Positions 7,945 to 14,614 of a DNA stretch of 45,245 bases are shown here, piece after piece. Location of the stretch: positions 1 through 45,245 of IMG/VR virus record IMGVR_UViG_3300028176_000007, one strand, 5' to 3'. Origin of the DNA: a virus. The position numbers and the translations under genes are program-made. Each line of letters opens with the position of its first letter. Position 1 is the stretch's first letter. The notes under the pieces are model-generated. The model had not been told where the DNA came from. It worked only from the letters and a program-made list of their open reading frames with translations, and did no database searches.

Positions 7945-9476
7945 GTTGTTTGCAATTTTGTTCCCCAGAAGTCTCTATCGAGTAAATTTGCTTCATTTCT
8001 TATCTGGTGATCTGGGGCATACATTCTACGGGTTGCGTAATCAAACCCATCAAGAGTATCTTCGTGGTTGCCTTTTGGATACATAAAAAGTTCTCCCGTA
8101 AAAGCACCCATTCCCTCTTTCATTATCCAAACTCTCTTCTGGTAGAAATATCCGTGCAGTCTTTCAAGCCGTTTATTTTTTTCGTCTCTTGGTTTGAACC
8201 CGTCTGTCTGTTCAAATCCGGCACAGTAAAGATTTCTTTTATTAAGTTCAGCTTTAACCATTTCTCTAAGGGCTTCTTGATAATTGGTGGTTTCTATTCC
8301 ACCTCTTAATGGTTTTATAAGTTCTATATAATCGGCAATCTTAATTGCCGTTTCCATTGGAGTAATCCTATCTCTAAAAAATGGAAGACAATAAATTTGT
8401 TCATCGGTGCTGTAAGCGATTGGAAAGATTACTGTATAGTCTGCGGTCTGTTTTTGGCTTGAAGCAGGGTCAATCCCGATAAAAGTATTTACAGGAATTT
8501 TCTTGTCAACCTTAACCCCGTTTTCCTCTGTGATTTTCAGATACGCCTCTTTGCCGATAAACTCTAATTTTCCATCATAATAATTAAAATACTCCGGTCG
8601 GAATAATTGGTCTTCTCTTCCTTTAACCTGACATCTAAACTCTGAATAATATTTATATACCATCCCTCGTTTTTTGTGAGACTCAAACATTGCACGGCAT
8701 CTATCTTCGGGGTAAATATCTCCCCAAAGTAAATTCTTGAAATCATCATCGTGCAGTTCGTATTTTTTGACCACCCATTCATCGGTCTGCTTAATGTCTT
8801 CTTCCATTAAATCGTCATCGTTACCCATCAACCTTTCGACAATACATCCTTGAGCTACGGGAGTGCCTATTACAACGCATCTTCCGGTTCGTGGGTCTAA
8901 TCCTGCAAGCCCGCCCCAAAACTTATCAAAGTTATCAAGCATGGCGTCTTTAGTCTTTGTGTTGTCTTCACTATCTGGGTCGTCAAGAATGTAAAGCGTT
9001 ATACGGGTGTCTCCTTCAAGAATACCTCGTATCATCTGCCCCGTGCCTGCGGTAATTATCGAAACTCTATAAGCGCCTATTCTTGTCCTTACATAATCTT
9101 CTCTCCATGCTTCGGCTACCCCCTCGCCGCAATATCCGTATAAGTCTATAAAACTTTTTTCAGACTCAAGAATTTCTTTTATCTTGCTAAGTTTTCTTTT
9201 TGCCTCCCGTAAAGTCTTGCTCTGGATTACGATTACTTTATCACCTTCGTCATATATCGCATGGTGCAAGGCAAGTATTCTTATCAAAGAACTCTTTGCG
9301 GAACCTCTCGGAGCCTCAATGCAGATTTTTTTATTCTCTCTGTCATTTAAGACTTCCGCAAGTTCATAATGAAATTGAGGCGTAGAAGCCCAAAAGGTTG
9401 AAGGACTTATTTCTCTGCCAAAACCTATTAGGTCGCTTCTAAATCTTATTATTTTCTTTTCTTGTTCTTGTGTCAT
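7929..9476 (-). CDS. terL: Terminase large subunit
   Basis: 515 residues. N-terminal ATPase: Walker A 'IEAPRGSAKSSLIRI' near residue 55, Walker B 'ITLYILDDPDSED' near residue 160. C-terminal RNase-H-like nuclease: 'FIGIDPASSQKQTADYTV' near residue 335, a second acidic site near 'GGIETTNYQEA' and a third around 'NHEDTLDGFDYA' (residue 475). It translocates DNA into the prohead and cuts it. ATG at 9476 lies 12 bp after the previous stop and has no good Shine-Dalgarno site, so translation may be coupled to the upstream gene. Confidence 0.95.
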   Translation of the reverse strand: MTQEQEKKIIRFRSDLIGFGREISPSTFWASTPQFHYELAEVLNDRENKKICIEAPRGSAKSSLIRILALHHAIYDEGDKVIVIQSKTLREAKRKLSKIKEILESEKSFIDLYGYCGEGVAEAWREDYVRTRIGAYRVSIITAGTGQMIRGILEGDTRITLYILDDPDSEDNTKTKDAMLDNFDKFWGGLAGLDPRTGRCVVIGTPVAQGCIVERLMGNDDDLMEEDIKQTDEWVVKKYELHDDDFKNLLWGDIYPEDRCRAMFESHKKRGMVYKYYSEFRCQVKGREDQLFRPEYFNYYDGKLEFIGKEAYLKITEENGVKVDKKIPVNTFIGIDPASSQKQTADYTVIFPIAYSTDEQIYCLPFFRDRITPMETAIKIADYIELIKPLRGGIETTNYQEALREMVKAELNKRNLYCAGFEQTDGFKPRDEKNKRLERLHGYFYQKRVWIMKEGMGAFTGELFMYPKGNHEDTLDGFDYATRRMYAPDHQIRNEANLLDRDFWGTKLQTTWMSN

Positions 9477-9488
9477 ATAATAAAAAAG

Positions 9489-9674
9489 CTACACTCGATT
9501 TCTCAAATTCAGTAGCAGTTTCTCCTGCTTCGTTTCCTTTAATACATACTTTACGGCATCAGTCTTGGTCAGGTAGTCAACATTTATGACTCCCTGCCCG
9601 CAACTGATTGTTACCGTATTCCCCATTGACGTCTTAATTATTATCTTATCGGGATAGCCCTTAATAAGCTCCAT
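9489..9674 (-). CDS. Hypothetical 61-residue protein
   Basis: 61 residues (MELIKGYPDKIIIKTSMGN start), beta-rich N-terminal half and a basic helical C-terminus. Its ATG overlaps the stop of the 56-codon gene upstream (TAATG at 9676-9672), which indicates translational coupling. No family recognised. Confidence 0.65.
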   Translation of the reverse strand: MELIKGYPDKIIIKTSMGNTVTISCGQGVINVDYLTKTDAVKYVLKETKQEKLLLNLRNRV

Positions 9675-9844
9675 TAATTAACCACCGCCTTCCTCGCCTG
9701 ATTGTAACTCTCAAGCATCCGCTGGCTCCTGTCCCAAGCCTCCCTCGAAATTATCACAAAGTCCTTGTCAAGTCCGAATCCCCGAACCTGCATCTCCTCG
9801 TATGCCTTGCGGAATCTTGCGTAAAGAGTCCGTAGCTTGTCCAT
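9674..9844 (-). CDS. Hypothetical 56-residue protein
   Basis: ATG at 9844 follows GGGAGTGAGTG and opens a frame of 56 codons (MDKLRTLYARFRKAYEEMQV start) ending in TAATG with the next gene. The product is a highly charged, Arg/Lys/Glu-rich helical protein with no recognised family. The ribosome site, coupling and colinearity with the packaging operon support it as a real gene. Confidence 0.7.
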   Translation of the reverse strand: MDKLRTLYARFRKAYEEMQVRGFGLDKDFVIISREAWDRSQRMLESYNQARKAVVN

Positions 9845-9920
9845 CACTCACTCCCTCTTGGTTGTTGGTTACGAGGCCCCATCACGAAACCTCAAAAAAT
9901 TTTTTCAAAAATTTATAAAA

Positions 9921-10268
9921 CTACAAAAGTGTTTTCTCGGTGTTTTCCGACACTTTGTTAGGAATTTCATCGAAAATCGCACTATTCATTTTCTCGGTAA
10001 ATCTCTCAATAGCCTCTTTTCGCTTGATTTCGACACTTTCAAAAGTCTCCGTTTCCCCTATATGGAAACACTTACCATTGGCTAATGTTACGACTATGTG
10101 ATCCCCAGCGTTCTCTAAACCAGTTATTGTGTCCTCGAACTCTAAAAAATTGTTGTGCAATTTACGAGGGTCTCTCATATCAACGCCCACCCCTTCGTTT
10201 TCGGGTGCATGGGGGTCGTTTTTCGTTGAAAACTCGCCCAGTAATCCAGGTTGAAGTTCCTCTCTCAT
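9921..10268 (-). CDS. Hypothetical 115-residue protein
   Basis: 115 residues, acidic, with an N-terminal Pro/Glu-rich half (MREELQPGLLGEFSTKNDPH start) and a beta segment 'DHIVVTLANGKCFHIGE' followed by a charged C-terminal helix. The ATG overlaps the stop of the HNH gene (ATGA at 10,268-10,265). It lies in the packaging operon between the HNH gene and the large terminase. Not recognised. Confidence 0.6.
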   Translation of the reverse strand: MREELQPGLLGEFSTKNDPHAPENEGVGVDMRDPRKLHNNFLEFEDTITGLENAGDHIVVTLANGKCFHIGETETFESVEIKRKEAIERFTEKMNSAIFDEIPNKVSENTEKTLL

Positions 10269-10732
10269 ATATGCTTGTACCCCTTAATCCTGCTTTCTGC
10301 CTGCGCTGTGTGAAATATAGCCCTGTGATAGTCATTAGTGCATATAACTAAGTTATCGTGTGCGTTGTTAGATGGATCATTATCTATGTGATGTAGACAT
10401 TCATTAGCCTTTAGCCCTCTACCTAAGGCGGCTAGCACAATATTGCGCTGTTCTACCCGATCTCTGCCTCTCTCACGACCATATGTTGCCGTTATTCTAT
10501 CCCTGTAGTTCTTCTGGTGTCTAGCGTTTAATGTCATTTTCTCTTCTTTTGTGTACTTACTCTGTCCTTTGCCCTGTCTCATCTTTTGCGGACACCCTAT
10601 CTTCTGCCTGTATTTATATAGTGTCATTCGAGAACAAGCTAGCCGAGCCGCTATCTGTTGTTCGGACAGTCCCTCGTTTTCAAGTGAGTCTAATTGTGCC
10701 GCCGATAACGTAATTTTTGATCTATTCCTCAT
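10265..10732 (-). CDS. HNH endonuclease with N-terminal helix-turn-helix
   Basis: 155 residues. Residues about 8-45 form a resolvase-like helix-turn-helix ('LSEQQIAARLACSRMTLYKYRQKIG'), and residues about 105-145 hold an HNH_3-type nuclease core 'ECLHHIDNDPSNNAHDNLVICTNDYHRAIFH'. Such proteins are either free-standing homing endonucleases or packaging-associated nucleases. It overlaps the end of the small terminase gene by 11 bp. HNH proteins next to terminase are needed for DNA cutting in some phages, so both a selfish and a packaging role are possible. Confidence 0.82.
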   Translation of the reverse strand: MRNRSKITLSAAQLDSLENEGLSEQQIAARLACSRMTLYKYRQKIGCPQKMRQGKGQSKYTKEEKMTLNARHQKNYRDRITATYGRERGRDRVEQRNIVLAALGRGLKANECLHHIDNDPSNNAHDNLVICTNDYHRAIFHTAQAESRIKGYKHI

Positions 10733-11312
10733 TTCCCGCCCCTACTTGACTATCAACTATATCTACATCGCTTGTTGTAGCCTCTCTAATGGCCTCGCTT
10801 GTTGTTACTTCCAGCGTTTTAACTACTTTTTGAGCCGGCAGCCCATCTTTCCCTATCTTGCTGAAGTCTGTTGTTTCAGTAGTCCGAGCCGTGATGCCGT
10901 GCTTTTGCGTTAAATTGGCTGCGCTCTCGTACTTCTCAACGATTTTAAGCAATAAATTGCCGTCTTTCTTCTCCTTAGCTATCTCAATGGTCTGTTTCAG
11001 CATATCTTTTGCCGTTTCCTCGTTCAGATCCGCTTTAGAGTAGAATGACATTAACTGCTGATTAACTAATTTCTGTGTTATTTCTTGGCTCAACTCGTTC
11101 CTAACTCTCACATGGCTTAATTTATCATACTTTTTGTAGGTTTTTAGACATATCTCTTTTATATCGTTATTCGATAATCTTTTATCGTTATTCCTAATAA
11201 TAGTCTTAACCGTTTCTCCGACAAGTTTGATGTACCGGAGCTTTTGGATTTTATGCTTTTCTCTTCTGTCCTGGTATTTGTCAAGTTTCTTTTCAAAATC
11301 GATCTTGCTCAT
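10722..11312 (-). CDS. Putative terminase small subunit
   Basis: 196 residues, mostly helical. A charged N-terminal region (residues 1-55) contains a possible DNA-binding helix pair around 'RLSNNDIKEICLKTYKKYDKL'; a long central helix (about 75-125) could form the oligomer core; the C-terminal part is Thr/Ser/Ala-rich. It is assigned from its place as first gene of the packaging operon, two genes before the large subunit, and from size, not from a recognised motif. ATG at 11,312 has AAAGGGAT upstream. Confidence 0.55.
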   Translation of the reverse strand: MSKIDFEKKLDKYQDRREKHKIQKLRYIKLVGETVKTIIRNNDKRLSNNDIKEICLKTYKKYDKLSHVRVRNELSQEITQKLVNQQLMSFYSKADLNEETAKDMLKQTIEIAKEKKDGNLLLKIVEKYESAANLTQKHGITARTTETTDFSKIGKDGLPAQKVVKTLEVTTSEAIREATTSDVDIVDSQVGAGNEE

Positions 11313-11454
11313 ATCCCTTTATCTTTTATAGTTTGGTTGGTAGTCCTGATATGCCTTAAAACGTCAAGGCGTGCTCTTGGCGGCGTTATCTTGGTCTGTT
11401 TGATAGATAGTGCGGTATTTTGGGATCGTGTCTTATAGGGGTTTATATGAAGAG

Positions 11455-11481
11455 ATAAATAAGGGGCTATTGTTTAGCCCC
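11455..11481 (-). terminator. Rho-independent terminator after the 139-residue gene
   Basis: Minus-strand stem GGGGCTA/TAGCCCC (11,463-11,481) with a 5-nt loop, followed by TTATTTAT. It ends the transcript of the gene at 11,499-11,918 and separates it from the packaging operon, whose own promoter must lie between 11,313 and about 11,455 (no clear consensus found there). Confidence 0.65.
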
Positions 11482-11498
11482 CAAAACAGTGTCTGCTT

Positions 11499-11918
11499 TT
11501 ATTTAGAGAATCGAGCCCCATTCATAAAGTCTGCAAGTCTTTGTGCTGATTTGTTATCTTTACAATTTGGTGCGTATGGTTCATTATTCTTAAATACTTT
11601 ATTGTCTTTCGCTGTAAAATTGCCTTGCTTAAAATTTTCGTGCTGATACAAAACAGAATGATTGTCTATCCTTACTATTTTAACAATGCAATCATCTAAT
11701 AGACTTCCTCCGCCCCAGCTTCTTTTATTATTGATTAAAAGGGGTATTTTCTTTGTTCCGGTTGATCTTCCGATATATCCGCAAATATCGTTTTCTTCGT
11801 CCCATGATTCCCCGTTTTTGCCGTACCATATCCGCACCCGAACGTCTTTGTGCATTAAATAGTTTATAACCGTTTGTACTCTTTTGGGCGTGCCTGGATT
11901 GAAAAAAGTGTTTTCCAT
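11499..11918 (-). CDS. Hypothetical 139-residue protein
   Basis: 139 residues, rich in Asn, Lys and aromatic residues, beta-type pattern, no transmembrane segment. A central glycine run 'SWGGGSLLDD' is notable. It is transcribed divergently from the plus-strand block, as a single gene closed by its own terminator. ATG at 11,918 has GAGGTGTCAAG upstream. No family was recognised. Its isolation and proximity to the ribozyme block suggest an accessory gene. Confidence 0.6.
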   Translation of the reverse strand: MENTFFNPGTPKRVQTVINYLMHKDVRVRIWYGKNGESWDEENDICGYIGRSTGTKKIPLLINNKRSWGGGSLLDDCIVKIVRIDNHSVLYQHENFKQGNFTAKDNKVFKNNEPYAPNCKDNKSAQRLADFMNGARFSK

Positions 11919-11956
11919 CTTGACACCTCGTTTTATTGTTGCCTATAAGGTATCTA

Positions 11957-11986
11957 ATTTTATGCCAATTCGATTTTAGGCCAATT
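11957..11986. promoter_or_regulatory. Pair of 14-bp direct repeats upstream of the 139-residue gene
   Basis: ATTTTATGCCAATT (11,957-11,970) and ATTTTAGGCCAATT (11,973-11,986) differ by one base and lie 16 bp apart, 39 bp upstream of the gene start. They look like two adjacent binding sites for a regulator in the divergent control region. No regulator can be named. Confidence 0.45.
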
Positions 11987-12011
11987 TCTTAATTTTGCCC
12001 ATAGTTTAGAT

Positions 12012-12024
12012 GGTAAATTTTACC
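12012..12024. promoter_or_regulatory. 13-bp inverted repeat, possible operator
   Basis: GGTAAA-T-TTTACC is a perfect 6-bp inverted repeat with a one-base centre, in the divergent intergenic region between the minus-strand gene at 11,918 and the plus-strand block at 12,214. A further GTTACC lies 6 bp away. Candidate operator only. Confidence 0.35.
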
Positions 12025-12151
12025 TTGTTACCTGTAGAACTTACTTATTATACATAATAAATATTATTTAGATTCCCGATTTAATACAACTTAGTACTTA
12101 TTTTGACTCATTCCGGTACAAAATCTCGCTTTATTTGTCTGTTTTAGACTT

Positions 12152-12182
12152 TTGATAGTTTGGCCCGCTTATTGAGTATATA
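12152..12182 (+). promoter_or_regulatory. Possible promoter for the plus-strand block
   Basis: TTGATA (12,152-12,157) and TATATA (12,177-12,182) with a 19-bp gap, longer than the 17 bp of the other promoters here. It lies 32 bp upstream of the first plus-strand gene. Weak match, listed because some promoter must be in this gap. Confidence 0.3.
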
Positions 12183-12213
12183 TAAGCAACAACAACATAA
12201 ATGAGGCTATAAA

Positions 12214-12732
12214 ATGAAACAAGTAACTATTAATTTATATGAATTTTCAGAACTAAGTGAAAAGGCTAAAAAACGAGCCATTGAAGAACTTTCAGACCTA
12301 AATATAGACCATGATTGGCATCAGTTCACTTGTGAGGATGCCGAAACAATAGGGTTGAAGATAACAGGGTTTGATATTTACCGGAAAAACATAACCGGTG
12401 AATTTATTTTATCCGCTTGCGAAGTTGCTCAAAATATCTTTAATAATCACGGCGAAACGTGCGAAACGTATAAAACTGCGCAAAATTTTATGGATGAATG
12501 GCAACCGATATACAATAACTATATGGATGAAAAACACGAAAATTATGAGAGCCGCGAAAGTGAAGAAGAGATGCAAAAATTAGAGGATGATTTTTTATCC
12601 TCTCTTTTAGAAGATTATTTTGTAATGTTAGAAAGCGATTATGAATACCGAACGAGCGAAGAGGCTATTATCGAGTCTATTGAGTCCAACGAGTATACAT
12701 TTGAAGAGAACGGAACTATGAGGAACTTTTAA
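12214..12732 (+). CDS. Phage protein of the family often annotated as 'antitoxin of toxin-antitoxin stability system'
   Basis: 172 residues, very acidic. The start 'INLYEFSELSEKAKKRAIEEL' and 'AETIGLKITGFDI' match a widespread family of small phage proteins that databases often label as antitoxin, without proof of that role. A long Glu/Asp-rich middle follows (about 85-150). It is the first gene of the only plus-strand block. ATG at 12,214 has GAGGCTATAAA upstream. No toxin partner is visible next to it. Confidence 0.65.
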   Translation: MKQVTINLYEFSELSEKAKKRAIEELSDLNIDHDWHQFTCEDAETIGLKITGFDIYRKNITGEFILSACEVAQNIFNNHGETCETYKTAQNFMDEWQPIYNNYMDEKHENYESRESEEEMQKLEDDFLSSLLEDYFVMLESDYEYRTSEEAIIESIESNEYTFEENGTMRNF

Positions 12733-12733
12733 T

Positions 12734-12862
12734 ATGAAACACTACATCTTCAAAATAGGAAACTATATCACTTTTAACATTGAGGCCGCAAACCTTAAAG
12801 AGGCCTATCAGAAACTAAAGAAATTAGGTTTTGATAAAAGCGGAGTAAAAAGAGTAAAATAA
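12734..12862 (+). CDS. Hypothetical 42-residue protein
   Basis: ATG at 12,734, one base after the previous stop, opens 42 codons (MKHYIFKIGNYITFNIEAAN start). The product is basic, with a beta segment and an amphipathic helix of the form 'LKEAYQKLKKLGFDK'. This 'IEAANLKEAYQKLKKLG' pattern is common in small phage proteins of unknown role. The tight spacing supports it as a real gene; not recognised further. Confidence 0.6.
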   Translation: MKHYIFKIGNYITFNIEAANLKEAYQKLKKLGFDKSGVKRVK

Positions 12863-12865
12863 TAC

Positions 12866-12894
12866 TTGCAATTAACCAAGCATATATATATAAT
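12866..12894 (+). promoter_or_regulatory. Sigma70-like promoter, plus strand
   Basis: TTGCAA (12,866-12,871), 17-bp spacer, TATAAT (12,889-12,894), 35 bp upstream of the gene at 12,929. It has the same build as the TTGCAT-17-TATATT and TTGCTA-17-TATATT promoters at 27,890 and 14,550. Confidence 0.65.
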
Positions 12895-12928
12895 AGTAAT
12901 AGTAATTTAACTAACCGGAGGAAACAAA

Positions 12929-13468
12929 ATGGAACAAATTAAGAAACAAGTCAGCCATGCTTTTGGGAAAGACGTTTATCTTGTTGGAGAGGATAAAGAT
13001 GGAATTAAATATTGGCTTGAAGCTCCAAAATGGGTTTGTGACTGGTATTGGGGTTTTGGTTGTATAGAAACATATCAGAGAAACAGAGTCCCTTCTGATG
13101 CCAACGATATCGACTCCCATCAGCATTTTAGTGGCTTCGTGGGGCAACAAGAAAAATATGATTTTGAAAAACGAGCTTTTGTTAAATCCGACTATGTTCA
13201 CAATATTTATGATAATTCGTTTTTTACTAAATTAACTTTTGACAAAAAACAAGGGTGGGAGCTTTCAGAATTATTCAGTCAGTTCTATCTATTGCAGAAA
13301 ATGGCTGGATATTGCCATAAGAAGCCCATACCGGGGTCGAACTTGACAACAGTTGAACGTGTTGATAATTCAGAATCAATAGCCGGATGGTATAACGAAA
13401 TAAATACTGTTATGATTCCCAAAATTACTGCCGAAATTATAAAAATATTAACACCTGATAAGGTTTAA
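12929..13468 (+). CDS. Hypothetical 179-residue protein
   Basis: 179 residues, rich in Trp, Tyr and Phe in the first half ('WVCDWYWGFGCIETYQRN'), no transmembrane segment. Has an excellent ribosome site (ACCGGAGGAAACAAA before ATG at 12,929) and its own promoter. This looks like a globular cytoplasmic protein common to some phages, but I cannot name a family or role. It is followed by a small three-way-junction RNA fold and a 56-codon gene. Confidence 0.7.
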   Translation: MEQIKKQVSHAFGKDVYLVGEDKDGIKYWLEAPKWVCDWYWGFGCIETYQRNRVPSDANDIDSHQHFSGFVGQQEKYDFEKRAFVKSDYVHNIYDNSFFTKLTFDKKQGWELSELFSQFYLLQKMAGYCHKKPIPGSNLTTVERVDNSESIAGWYNEINTVMIPKITAEIIKILTPDKV

Positions 13469-13474
13469 CTTCCA

Positions 13475-13521
13475 CCCCTTGCAAGCTGCAGGGCTTAACT
13501 GATTCGCTATCAGACAAGGGG
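13475..13521 (+). other. Compact three-way-junction fold between two genes
   Basis: CCCCTTG (13,475-13,481) pairs with CAAGGGG (13,515-13,521). Inside are two hairpins: AAGC/GCTT (13,483-13,496) and CTGAT/ATCAG (13,499-13,513). The shape resembles a self-cleaving ribozyme junction, but the hammerhead core bases are absent. It lies 6 bp after the stop at 13,468, so it would be on the same transcript as the true hammerhead 210 bp downstream. Confidence 0.45.
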
Positions 13522-13556
13522 ACAAAGATTTTTTAACTAACAAGGGAGTAAATAAG

Positions 13557-13727
13557 ATGAAAAGCAAGTCTTTAACAAATTGGATCAAAGAGAATCGGCG
13601 ACAAATTGACGAAGCAATTAGAAGAGCCGTCCCTAACGCACGCATTGATGACGCCGAAAGACGTTTATGGATTCTTAACGATGAGGGGCTATATCGTTGG
13701 GCGAAGTCTGAAAGAGTAAATATCTAA
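13557..13727 (+). CDS. Hypothetical 56-residue protein
   Basis: ATG at 13,557 follows AAGGGAGTAAATAAG and opens 56 codons, 'MKSKSLTNWIKENRRQID...DDAERRLWILNDEGLYRWAKS'. Small basic helical phage proteins with this 'ERRLWILNDEGLYRWA' ending recur in other phages, without known role. Its stop is only 2 bp before the hammerhead ribozyme, so the ribozyme trims the 3' end of its messenger. Confidence 0.7.
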   Translation: MKSKSLTNWIKENRRQIDEAIRRAVPNARIDDAERRLWILNDEGLYRWAKSERVNI

Positions 13728-13729
13728 AA

Positions 13730-13783
13730 GTCTAACTGAAGAGGGCTAACTGCCCGAAATACGCCGGGGGGCGTATATTAGAC
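13730..13783 (+). ncRNA. Type I hammerhead ribozyme
   Basis: Stem I: GTCTAA (13,730-13,735) with TTAGAC (13,778-13,783). Core CUGAAGA (13,736-13,742) fits CUGANGA. Stem II: GGGC/GCCC (13,743-13,755) with loop TAACT. Core GAAA (13,756-13,759). Stem III: ATACGCC/GGCGTAT (13,759-13,776) with a GGGG loop. The cleavage base H17 is A13777 after U16.1 (13,776). Every conserved base of the hammerhead catalytic core is present and stem I is open, so it is type I. Self-cleavage is expected after 13,777. It lies just after a small gene and 13 bp before a Shine-Dalgarno-like AGGAG, at the start of a gene-free stretch. The fold is read directly from the sequence; activity is inference from the known motif. 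Confidence 0.9.
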
Positions 13784-13798
13784 AAAACGAGGAGAAAA

Positions 13799-13843
13799 AT
13801 GAGAGAAAAATATTTTTTGTTTAGGTGCGAACAAAACCAGTGA
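13799..13843 (+). CDS. Possible 14-codon leader ORF after the ribozyme
   Basis: ATG at 13,799 follows CGAGGAGAAAA and opens 14 codons (MREKYFLFRCEQNQ). After ribozyme cleavage the RNA would start 21 nt before this ATG. The frame contains an AT-rich hairpin TTTTGTT/AACAAAA (13,815-13,836). It may be a leader peptide, a remnant, or not translated. Confidence 0.3.
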   Translation: MREKYFLFRCEQNQ

Positions 13844-14036
13844 GCAAAGGTCGGGGATCATTAACGCTGCACGAAAGTATTTATGCGTCATTGATTTTTG
13901 GGAGTTCTGTAAAATAACAGGGGCGTATTGATTTTTGAGAAGTAGAGAAATGATAGTGATAGGCAGAAGTGTCGAGCCTCTGCCTACCATGAATTTTTAG
14001 GGGCAAAGCACAGCCATGCCCCTATGAATTTTTGGA
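13815..14036 (+). ncRNA. Candidate structured RNA: repeated hairpins each followed by a TGAATTTTTG-like motif
   Basis: No gene fits in 13,844-14,121. The motif ATTGATTTTTG occurs at 13,890 and 13,927, and ATGAATTTTT at 13,989 and 14,024. Each follows a hairpin: a 7-of-9-bp stem around 13,858-13,893, CTGT/ACAG at 13,907-13,920, AGGCAGA/TCTGCCT at 13,961-13,985 and AGGGGCA/TGCCCCT at 13,999-14,023. The first pair is 37 bp apart, the last 35 bp. This hairpin-plus-tail module lies directly behind the hammerhead ribozyme on the same strand. No known RNA family was recognised. From 14,037 to 14,121 nothing else is evident. Confidence 0.5.
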
Positions 14037-14121
14037 CTACTGAATGACCAGCAATTTTTCCTCGCCGATTAGGGGTCTTAGGATCATGCGCCATTCCAAC
14101 CAAAATGTCAAATAACTGCTA

Positions 14122-14295
14122 TTATTTTTTTACTACTAATTTTTTCTTAGGCTTATATGATTTTTTGTCAGGAATAACCCGTAGCGATTTTTTAACGTGA
14201 ACCATTTCGGCGCTGTCCAGAACAGAAATATCCTCGGAGATAATATATAGCATATCTCTGAGGTTTTCGTGGGTGTCTTTATGGTTAAATCTCAA
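14122..14295 (-). CDS. Hypothetical 57-residue basic protein
   Basis: Small basic protein ending KSYKPKKKLVVKK. I place the start at TTG 14,295, which overlaps the stop of the preceding gene as TTGA, an arrangement used several times in this genome; a TTG at 14,307 is the alternative. The lysine-rich tail suggests binding to nucleic acid or membrane surface. Last gene of the leftward early transcript before the convergent non-coding region. No family recognised. Confidence 0.5.
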   Translation of the reverse strand: MRFNHKDTHENLRDMLYIISEDISVLDSAEMVHVKKSLRVIPDKKSYKPKKKLVVKK

Positions 14296-14525
14296 GTTGA
14301 ATCCCAATCTTTATCAGCGTTTTTCACGGGGAACTCTTCAGCACAGATTTTGCAGATTCCGGTAGAACAACGGCTCCCGCAAACGAAACATTTATGCTGA
14401 TGAGACCTGCTTAATGCCGTTGTTTCGTTTGTTTCTTTAGCTCTATCATAACGATGAGAAAAAGAGACACAATCTAAATGATTGAGCTTGCTGAGTTCTT
14501 TAATTGTATGATTCGGCAATTCCAC
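14292..14525 (-). CDS. Small zinc-finger protein
   Basis: 77 residues with CFVCGSRCSTGICKIC (about 46-61), a compact four-cysteine zinc knuckle with extra Cys. It starts at GTG 14,525 after AGGAATTGT. The N-terminal half is helical and charged. A promoter of the TTGCTA-17-TATATT type lies just upstream, so this gene and the next form their own small unit. Role unknown, possibly an adaptor for a host protein. Confidence 0.6.
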   Translation of the reverse strand: MELPNHTIKELSKLNHLDCVSFSHRYDRAKETNETTALSRSHQHKCFVCGSRCSTGICKICAEEFPVKNADKDWDST

Positions 14526-14549
14526 ACAATTCCTAAAAATGGTTGCGTA

Positions 14550-14578
14550 AATATACAGAAAAATCTAATCAATAGCAA
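14550..14578 (-). promoter_or_regulatory. Sigma70-like promoter for the 14.1-14.5 kb genes
   Basis: Minus strand TTGCTA (14,578-14,573), 17-bp spacer, TATATT (14,555-14,550), 25 bp upstream of the GTG at 14,525. Also readable as the Bacteroidota type TTTG-N20-TATATTT, so it does not decide the host class. Confidence 0.6.
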
Positions 14579-14584
14579 ACAAAA

Positions 14585-14614
14585 TCTTCGCAGTAAACGA
14601 ATTATTTTCGCAGT
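14585..14614. promoter_or_regulatory. Two direct repeats 20 bp apart upstream of the promoter
   Basis: The repeats T(C/T)TTCGCAGT lie at 14,585-14,594 and 14,605-14,614, two helical turns apart and directly upstream of the -35 box of the leftward promoter. Such phasing suits a bound activator or repressor dimer. The RHH protein encoded next door (14,683-14,949) is the obvious candidate, by proximity only. The rest of 14,615-14,682 holds an imperfect AGCCC/GGGCT stem and no gene. Confidence 0.4.

Noticed and set aside
13475-13521. Another hammerhead ribozyme
   Set aside because: The fold is a three-way junction but lacks CUGANGA and GAAA at the junction in any of the three circular permutations.
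13890-14035. CRISPR-like array
   Set aside because: The repeated unit is only 10-11 bp, copies vary and spacings are 35-62 bp with hairpins in between; this does not fit CRISPR repeats and spacers.
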